Of a stretch of DNA of 64,000 nucleotides, positions 56,700-64,000 are shown piece by piece. The stretch spans positions 558,001 to 622,000 of the forward strand of contig BSBN01000829.1 in NCBI GenBank assembly GCA_027924645.1, read 5' to 3'. The stretch is from Cunninghamia lanceolata. Its lineage: Eukaryota; Streptophyta; Pinopsida; Cupressales; Cupressaceae. The translations under genes and the position numbers were made by a program. The notes under the pieces were generated by a model. That model was not told where the DNA came from. It saw only the letters and a list, made by a program, of their open reading frames with translations, and made no database searches. Position 1 is the stretch's first letter; each line of letters begins with the position of its first letter.

Positions 56700-57770
56700 C
56701 AGCCTTGTAAATTCATTTATTTATTTTTTCATTTAATTATTCTTCAAAGGTGTTTTCCTAGATTTTTAATGGTGAAAAATCTTATGGCTGTGAATTCTTA
56801 TGCAAATTTTCACCTTACGAACAAGGGATAATATTAGATATCAATGTTAAAACTATGGTGTATTCTCTCTATATTTATGTTTAATTCACCCCAAAAAAAT
56901 ATTAGTGTTAGTTTTAGGATAAAAAATTTGATTAATGAGATTTGAAGATGATCTTACCAAGTATTAGAGAAGAACTTTCAGTCTAAATTGGTCTATCATT
57001 TTTATTTGATAGTATACATTTTTAACACTATGAAGGTTGTGGATAAAAGTCACAATTTGAGGTAATAATTCAAGTTAACTATCATATTCTTTTTAAATAG
57101 GGTAGTTTTATGTGGTTGTTTGGTGGATTTATTTAATAGTTATTGATTAAATTTTTGAAGTTTCTAGGTATTTTATTCTAAGATCTCCCTCTATTATTGT
57201 TGGAGAGCAAAAGAATAATGAAGAATCTATCTCGTTGTCTAATTATTTTGGGGTGTTGCCACATGTTTAACTCTTTGGGACCATCATTAGTCTTTATGGA
57301 GATTTATATTATGGTGTTTGATTAATTAGAAGGCCTCTTAACCTCGAGATTATGAAAAAAATAATTGTAAATAATAAAATGATAATGGGAGGTCATCCCT
57401 CTTCATTAGGAGTGTGTATTGAGATTATTAAATAGACATATATAAATACTAGCACAGTAACTCAAGGATGTAGTGCTAATTGAAGATCTTTGGTCTAAGC
57501 AAGTGTGTGAATTGAAGAAGGATCATGCAGAGTCTATATATAGTTAGTGGAAACAACGGTTGTTTTAAGGCTTCAAGACTTGATTTTGTATTTATATTAT
57601 AAGACTCTGAGGCCACATTATTTGCCAAGAAACTTGATGCAGTATTATTGATCGATAAAAGACATCATTTTAGACATTGATGTACCTTTCTATTATGTTG
57701 ATTGAGCCTCTTTGATTATATTTTTGTTGTGTAAGAGGATTGTTGTAGTAGAGTTGTGGGTTTCAACATC
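56700..57770. other. No gene recognised
   Basis: AT-rich. The part after about 57400 could be LTR sequence of the decayed element described next, but I found no second copy. Confidence 0.4.
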
Positions 57771-59210
57771 CCCTAATTGGGACCTCCATCTCTAAATCCA
57801 TTAAATGGTATTAGAGTAGGTGTAATTCTTGCTAGAGTGAGTTGTGAGAGGAGTATGTAGATAGAAGCATCGATTATGGGGCAGTTTAAAAGAGGTGATT
57901 GTGAAATGTAGATAGAAGCACCAATTGTGAGGAAATTTGCTAGTGTGGACCAAAAGCACCAATAGGAGGTTATCTATACTTGAGGGAAACCCTAGTGTTT
58001 CAACCTATGAAGGAGTGTACCCCATAGTTACCGTTGTAGGTTTGTGTGACCTATTGTCAACAAGTTGAGTAGAAGAGTGGCTAGTAGAGGAAAAGCTAGA
58101 GTTGCCAATATGGAGAGAATGTTAGAGGCACAAATGGAAGATATAGATAATATGTTGAAGAACCTAATGTCTAGATTATATATCCTATAGTAAAGAGAAA
58201 AAAAGGAGGAAGGCTACGAAGACAACATAGAAGGTTGCAAGGAGAATAGATGAAGAATTTGAATTAGTCCAAAATAAAGATTCCATGAAAGATCAACAAA
58301 CAATCATTATGACAAGAAGAGGAATCATGGAGGGTGAGATAGTTGCATAGAGTGGTAGCATAGAATATTCTAGTATGTGTGGTAAGACAATCAACATTAG
58401 TAGGTGAAGAAGATGAGTTGCCTTGTAGGTGATAAGTGATTTTTTGTGCAATAAAGAAAGTGAGAAATATTGTCAGCATTGGCTAGAAGAAGAGGAAGAA
58501 ATTCTCATAAATGAGGATGAAGGAATGAAAGTGATTATAGAGATGTTTGAAGAAGGAGAGGCATTGGAGGATTATTGTCTCCAATATGTTACCACAAAGG
58601 GAGTATTAGTGACAAAAGAAGACTTGAGAGATTTATGGTGAATGAAGAATTGTCTTCTATGCATTTGGTTGTTAGTGGCATGTTTAATGAGGGACCCAAG
58701 GAGTGACAACTTGATAGAGTTCAACCCAATGACTAATTTTACTATAAAAAGAAAGTAAAAGATAGAGAATATATTGAAGTAGAGATAGAAAATTTTTGAC
58801 ATATTGGCAATCGTGCAGAATACTTTCATGAAGATGCAATGAGACTACACATAACAAAAGTGGGAGGATGGTATATCTTCACTAAATAATGGATGAGAAG
58901 AATTGAGACCCTAATAGTTTTAACTAAGAGAAGGGAGGGTTATGTGCAACTTCTAAATGATCCAAAAGTGATAGTGGTTGATCTAAAAAATGCAACATGA
59001 ATTTGTCCTCACAAAGTCATGCAAAAGGAATGGAGAAATGCGCAAAGTAATGCACTCAAGAAGGAGAATTCCATGAGTGATAATAGGCATGAGGTGTTGT
59101 TGATCATGTAATGGAGTTTTTCTGAAGGGAGTGGACAAAAATATACATGTTTAGAATAACCTCTAGGAAGTGGTGAGGTAGTAGAGGAAATATAATGGGA
59201 AAAACACATG
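57771..59210 (+). pseudogene. Decayed retroelement-like region
   Basis: TGGTATTAGAGTAGG near 57808 resembles an initiator-Met PBS (TGGTATCAGAGC). Downstream are purine-rich, Lys/Glu-rich frames, the longest being 58429-58641 (WLEEEEEILINEDEG). Dense stops and no recognisable domain make this a guess: an old LTR element leader and gag remnant. Confidence 0.3.
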
Positions 59211-61012
59211 ATTGAGGTGATCCTTGGAGAGGAAGAAAGTAGTGTAGGTGAAGGAAGAATGACAACATATTTTAATTGTAAATTAAAAATGCTAACTGTA
59301 AATTACAAAAAACAAAACACCATTGTCATTGTCTCATCTTGCAATATAAGTATGAATTTTTATTTCTATATTATTCCACATTTTATTGCTTCCATTACTA
59401 ATAGCCTATTTTTTTGTTTATATAAACGTGCTTATATTACACTTATTTTTTAGATAGAATAACTAAAATAATTGAATTTCATTACCGATTATTTCATTGT
59501 ATAATTTTAATTTTTATTGTGATCTATTGATTGGTTGAATCTTGAAAAATAAAAATAAATCTACTTGTTTTTTCATTTCACAATTTTTTTATTTTCATAT
59601 TTTCTTTTTAATTTTTTATTAGATTTAAAAATCAAATAATAATTGTTATAATATACCAATATATTTAATTACATATAACTTAATTTTATTTTCAACATGG
59701 AAAATTACCTACATTTATCTACCTAAACAATGCAACTCAATTAGAGGAAAAGTAATGGCTTCTCCTCATATAATCTTTAATAGTAGCATTACTATTATTG
59801 ACAAGTTATTATAATGAATGAAATAGGGAAGATTTGTATAGTTTTTTAATACTTTTGGGGGATTTTTTGGAATTTGGTTTTTCTTAATCCATGAAGTGTG
59901 TAAGTAAAAAATATTAGATGATGTGAAACACCAAAGTTTTGTCATGTGGCAACTCAAAATTATATTACGACTTATTTTATCCACTATAAACCATCATTTT
60001 GTTTACAATTGACCACAACATACCATCACTTTAAATTCTTTTGGTTGATTTTGTGTCTCAATGTTTTCACTCACTCACTCTCACACACACAATTTGAAAA
60101 CACAATTTCTTCTTGAAAGCATACTCAATCAATGTTTCAAGACAAGATAGATTTAAAATAATATAACTTTTGAAACCAACTTTTTGGAATATAAATTAAA
60201 GTTTTCTTTATGTTTTCTCTCTCCCATCTGAGGTAGCAACTACCATAGTCATTTTCAAACAATGAATCATCTCTCCTCTTTCACCCTTCATTCCCATCAA
60301 TAATTAGCAAAACGATTAATATCTTCCCTTCCTAGTATTGCCTCAAAACTCTTCTTTAAAACTTCTACACATTGTTCATCATCCTAGCAATACAAGGTCT
60401 AGTACTACAATAGCAACAATGGTGTGTATCATAACAAGATTAATTTTAAGATTTATTGTAAGATAAAAGACAAAAACATATTTTGTTGAAATGAGACACC
60501 TTCATGAAAAATGTGTTTATGCACAAAAGGAATTTGCTCAAATATATTTCCTTCCACATGCCATGATCCTTTAGTAAACACAACAATAACAATCTAAAAT
60601 AGACAAATTAATTATTAAACAAAAAGACTTCTAGATAAATTGTTAAAAGGGGATTAATGCATGGTGTTTTAAATAAAATTTTGTAGATCATTATTCGATG
60701 AAATAGAAGTTCCCACTCTCTCACCATGTTTAAGAAATGCAACTCTTATATCATTGGACAAATTCAAATTAATTAATTGCTTGAATGTATAGATATTCTA
60801 CAAGTATTATTGACAATGAAGAACTTGATCCTCTTGTAACAACTTAAGATAATCAAACATGCTTTTGTTGAAAAAAGTATTACCTTGAGAATATTCTATC
60901 AACTTAATGAAATAAGTAACATTAAATATTCTTCAATCAAAAATAATTTAGCTGTATATAATAGATACAATTAAAATAATTAAAGTTATATATAATTTAT
61001 AATATTAAAATT
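59211..61012. other. AT-rich intergenic, no gene recognised
   Basis: Very AT-rich, with poly-T/A runs and no frame that looks coding on either strand. Confidence 0.6.
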
Positions 61013-61535
61013 TTACTTTTTCGCTGCCTCCTTGGAAGACCACATGTGCTCAGAGGTAAAAGCCCAACTATAAAAACTCTTCTCCCGTACGATCGACTCA
61101 ACCAAAGTGAGACCAGGAAAGGTTAAACACTTCACAATCTCCTCCACGCCAGGCGCTGTCCTTCCACTTATTACACATTCCCTTGGCCGTTTCTGCAACA
61201 AGTATACAATATGATCAATCACTAAACACTTATTAAGTTCAACTATCTAAAAACTATTATTACCTTTCTATTTAAAGTTTGAAGCAAGGGTTCATATGCT
61301 GACAGAACTGGTATCTCCAAACTCTCCCAACTTTGTATGGCTGCCTCCAGTTCTGCTATTTTTTCAAGCTCTCCACACCGCGATAAATCCAGTCTATGGC
61401 TTATGCCTTTCAGATTTGGACAATCCACCACGTATGAGAACACGACTGATATCGGCAAGCTAGGCAGGGATTTTAGAATTAACTTGAGATCCCTCACCGA
61501 TTGAAGACGGCAAATCTCTTCTGTTAAATGGATGT
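61013..61535 (-). pseudogene. NLR/LRR gene 3' fragment, two exons
   Basis: The minus strand reads an LRR-type segment (LTEEICRLQSVRDLKLILKS, then LPSLPISVV and VDCPNLKGISHRLDLSRCGE) up to TLNRK at 61264. A 71-nt intron (61263-61193) with GTAATA...TTGTTGCAG borders follows. The second exon (61192-61013) begins KRPRECVISGRTAPGVEEIV and ends KEAAKK with TAA. Splicing keeps phase 0. The leucine/cysteine pattern and the long non-LRR tail resemble conifer TIR-NBS-LRR C-termini, which sense pathogens inside the cell; no TIR or NB-ARC domain is in the window. The frame upstream breaks at the inverted segment beginning 61536, so I call it a fragment. Confidence 0.62.
61193..61263 (-). other. Predicted intron in the NLR fragment
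   Basis: 71 nt on the minus strand, donor AAAG|GTAATA, acceptor TTGTTGCAG|AAA, AT-rich inside. Removing it joins two frames in phase. Confidence 0.6.
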
Positions 61536-61783
61536 CATAAGCTCAAATCGCTGCCTAGCAAGTTCGGCGATTTGACAAATTTGCTTGTACTATGTTTGAT
61601 AAATCGCCGAACTTGCTAGGCAGCGATTTTAGCTTATGTTTGATTAATTGCAGTGGGATCGAAGGTAGATTCAGCACAATTGGACCCACTCACGAATTAA
61701 CGATCTTGTGTACAGAGGACTGGAAAATGACGCTGCAAAAGGTTTCATACTTGAAAGGCTCTATTGTCCAGAATGAGGAGTAA
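61500..61783 (+). pseudogene. LRR fragment on the opposite strand
   Basis: The plus strand reads SLLLNGCHKLKSLPSKFG then DLTNLLVLCL, a textbook plant LRR. A 34-bp insert plus a 10-bp direct repeat shifts the frame, after which INCSGIEGRFSTIGPTHELT and EDWKMTLQKVSYLKG continue to a TAA at 61783. It points away from the minus-strand NLR fragment and may be an inverted piece of the same gene. Confidence 0.6.
61536..61638. repeat. 38-bp inverted repeat with 27-nt loop in LRR sequence
   Basis: The arms 61536-61573 and 61601-61638 are complementary over 38 bp with one mismatch. The right arm core (61601-61634) is bracketed by the direct repeat TATGTTTGAT (61591-61600 and 61635-61644). Confidence 0.92.
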
Positions 61784-61849
61784 GGATCAAATATCACATG
61801 CTATGATATAGTATATCTAGAATACAATATAGTTTTTTTTAATTTTAAT

Positions 61850-62180
61850 TGAAAAAATGCAGGAAAATACATAATAAGCAGTCAATAGACTGCGAAGATT
61901 GAAACAGCCCAGAACGTCAACAAATACAAACAGCCAGCAAATAAACTAAAAAAAAAACTACACTTGTGTTGCTGAATTTTAACATGTGCTTGCATCTCTG
62001 CAGCCTAGCAGGTTACAAAAGGCAGTCAAAAGACTGCAAATAAAGATACAGAAAATTGAAACAGCAGAGCAGCAAAAGCAGATAAATAAAGTCACAATGT
62101 CGTTCTGCAGCTTTTTGCAGAATGTTAACAGCGCGTTGGAAACATGCCAGCAATGCATCATACTGCCTCCACTGTAGACT
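61850..62180. repeat. Region with duplicated GCAGTC palindrome block
   Basis: GCAGTCAATAGACTGC (about 61879) and GCAGTCAAAAGACTGC (about 62022) are each self-complementary and are each followed by ATTGAAACAGC within 45 bp. An A-rich frame covers 61986-62177 but has no recognisable domain. Confidence 0.5.
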
Positions 62181-62880
62181 AGAATACAATATTGTAGTTC
62201 TCTTTTTTTAACATAGATAGGAAAGATTTATTATCATGGAAATCTGATTTAAAGTTTTCCTGGCAGATACTTATTATATCTGTTTCACACTTGTAAACAA
62301 ATAAATTAGTATATTTATATTTTAAAAAATATTAGGGTTATATCAGGACCCATCAATAAACTAACAGTGCCATCATCTTTAAACGTAGCAACAAACCTTC
62401 CATGTAGTGGACCCCACAAATCTCAAAAGTAAGATTTAACGCTGATAACATCCCATATTTCATGCTGCTGCCATGAATCGGCCAAGAAGACAGATTAATG
62501 CATATCATAGCAATGCGCAGGATTTGAAATGACACCGATGGAATAAGCAAACAAGCTCTTACAATGCATTTTCTTTTCCTGTAAGTCCCATGTATTTATA
62601 GAGAAACGTAGCGTAGATGGTAAGAAAAAAGTGTATAAACAGTCGAGATTCGAGAAGAAAGAAGGAAAAAAAGAACGATGCGTGACTCTCACGCTAAGGA
62701 AGGAGGCTGGAAATTTCATAAGTCGGTAAAAGTCGCTATCGACTTTAATTCACGGGAAAAAGTTGTGGCTACTGTGACCATTATTTCTATGGCAGGTTTA
62801 TAGAAATATCGTGTCTTTTAATGGTTTGATCTTCTCGTCTTTGTCATGTGTGTATGTGTATTGAATTATCATTGCAAGGG
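62181..62880. other. No gene recognised
   Basis: Mixed AT-rich sequence. Minus-strand frames 62495-62719 and 62353-62550 overlap but show no known domain; an unrecognised 5' gene end cannot be excluded. Confidence 0.4.
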
Positions 62881-62919
62881 GTAAAAATCAAATTCCCACC
62901 TCCCCTAACCAATTGGAGA

Positions 62920-63440
62920 CCAAGCAAGAATGAACATTATACAGACAGAAGAACTTAGAGCAAGGAATCTTTACCCTAAGAACACTCTTATTGCGGTTGA
63001 AGGTACTCTTATCGATCCTCATATCTTGCCTAACTACATGCTCCCTAAGATTGCTAAATATGAAATTTGTTTTCACCTAGTCCAATTGCATCTGTTTTGA
63101 GTCAAAGAAAGTTGGGAAGTATCCCTACTACCCTATTTAAATTTATGGGAGAAACTTATAACTACTTGTCAATTCTAAAAATTGGGGACAACTTAAATTT
63201 GTTAGCTTTGATGAGACACCCCAAAGGTGTTATGATCTAGAGGGTAGGATTAGCTAATTTTATTTGAAGAAGAAGGTTAAGAATTTCTTTATATCGATAG
63301 TATGATGAGAATACCATGATTAAATCTAGGAGTGACGGATTGTTGATTATGGATAAGAAATCCCATGCTATTAATCCCATTGACAAGAATAAGTTTGTTG
63401 TTGATTTAGATGATAAGCTCCCTCTTGGGGACATATAGAG
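62920..63440 (+). pseudogene. Unrecognised coding-like remnant before a candidate LTR
   Basis: The plus strand reads EELRARNLYPKNTLIAVEGT and LIDPHILPNYMLPKIAKY, then after stops IKSRSDGLLIMDKKSHA and DLDDKLPLGDI. I recognise no family. Its place directly before a purine tract and an LTR-like unit suggests the 3' end of a retroelement. Confidence 0.3.
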
Positions 63441-63708
63441 CTACAAAGGAGTGGTTGGCATACAAAGTCGCCTACTTTACAATTTGATGATAGGACATGT
63501 GTCTTTCCCACACGCTTCATTTTGCTTTCACAAAATATGTACCCTCCTTTAATTTTTGCTTAGGTTTAGCTTTGTCCTACTTTTCTTTTGTCAAGGGGAA
63601 GTGGTTTTTGAAAGTTTTGAATGGCCAAGTGATTGATTTATAAAATGCATAAGTTGTTTCCAGAAGGTTTGAAGTGTTTTCCCTTATTATACTAGGGTTT
63701 ATAGCCGT

Positions 63709-63719
63709 GAAAGGGGGAG
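63709..63719 (+). other. Candidate polypurine tract
   Basis: GAAAGGGGGAG directly before TGTTACTCGACC. Confidence 0.45.
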
Positions 63720-63944
63720 TGTTACTCGACCTTGAAACCATATTCAATTGGTGTGCCATCCTTTATTTTTTTTATGATGTTAGCCTTAGATAACATTGTG
63801 GTTATTTAACCCTTATTATCTTGTTAATGGAGATTATATAAGTTATTAAGGTTTTAACCTCCTTAGAGGTCGACCACCTTGGCATCCATTTAATACATGT
63901 ATATATTATATTATTTTATCCTTGTTTTTTGTTAACACTCAACA
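63720..63944 (+). repeat. Candidate short LTR (225 bp)
   Basis: Starts TGTTACTCGACC after a purine tract and ends AACACTCAACA, with a TATA-like ATTATATAAG near 63833. No second copy lies in the window, so it could be a 3' LTR whose partner is lost or too decayed. Confidence 0.4.
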
Positions 63945-64000
63945 GCCATCACCCACGAGGAGTGGGAAGAAAGAATAAAGGCCAAGTGGTAGCCGTGATG

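Noticed and set aside
61264..61497. Plus-strand extension of the LRR frame into 61264-61497
   Set aside because: The plus-strand translation there has stops and no LRR pattern, while the minus strand reads a coherent NLR exon with a spliceable border.
1..64000. tRNA and rRNA genes
   Set aside because: I found no segment with a full cloverleaf-compatible arrangement; tRNA-like matches are only the PBS sites and the SINE A/B boxes.

Overview
The window is nuclear DNA from a seed plant: AT-rich, gene-poor and packed with nested LTR retrotransposons. Large LTR elements, long undeleted relics and a conifer-like NLR fragment make a gymnosperm (probably a conifer) my best guess. That is inference; no single marker proves it.

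Left half (1-26,624). Element A is a Ty3/gypsy chromovirus on the minus strand. Its left LTR is cut by the window edge and its right LTR is 25,149-26,624. Element B, a Tat-lineage Ty3/gypsy on the plus strand (3,794-23,069), sits inside A's pol gene at the protease/RT linker. B carries gag, protease, a G-patch, RT, two RNase H domains and integrase. It also has an antisense plant-mobile-domain ORF with its own TATA box on the opposite strand. B's gag/protease boundary is split by G, a 2.6-kb solo LTR (8,895-11,528) with a perfect 5-bp target-site duplication (TSD).

Middle (26,625-28,956). I see no gene.

Right-centre (28,957-50,572). This is a second stack that can be ordered from its TSDs. 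Solo LTR D (TSD CCAAA) was hit by a Tork-like Ty1/copia element C of its own family (29,603-43,022, TSD TGTTT). C was then hit by F (33,371-40,440, TSD GGAAG), an intact Ty1/copia element with one uninterrupted 1,384-codon gag-pol and nearly identical LTRs. E (43,403-50,567, TSD ACACC), a gag-only element without pol on the minus strand, was inserted into D's right-hand TSD.

Right end (50,573-64,000). Here are a candidate SINE inside a possible TIR element, an AP2/ERF pseudogene (about 56.1-56.7 kb), a decayed retroelement with a PBS-like site (about 57.8 kb), and fragments of an NLR/LRR gene on both strands (61.0-61.8 kb) that contain a 38-bp near-perfect inverted repeat. A candidate short LTR lies at 63,720-63,944.

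The most interesting signals are: (1) an array of mini-hairpins with a shared AGTG-type loop and varying but still complementary stems, near the 3' end of two different copia-type LTRs (F and G); (2) in element B, an antisense unit of TATA box, motif array and PMD ORF whose leader array mirrors, in opposite orientation, the arrays in the sense leader before gag; (3) the LRR-derived palindrome. Only F looks capable of encoding all functions for its own movement. Every other coding region is broken, mostly by TAG stops of the kind expected from deamination of methylated CAG.
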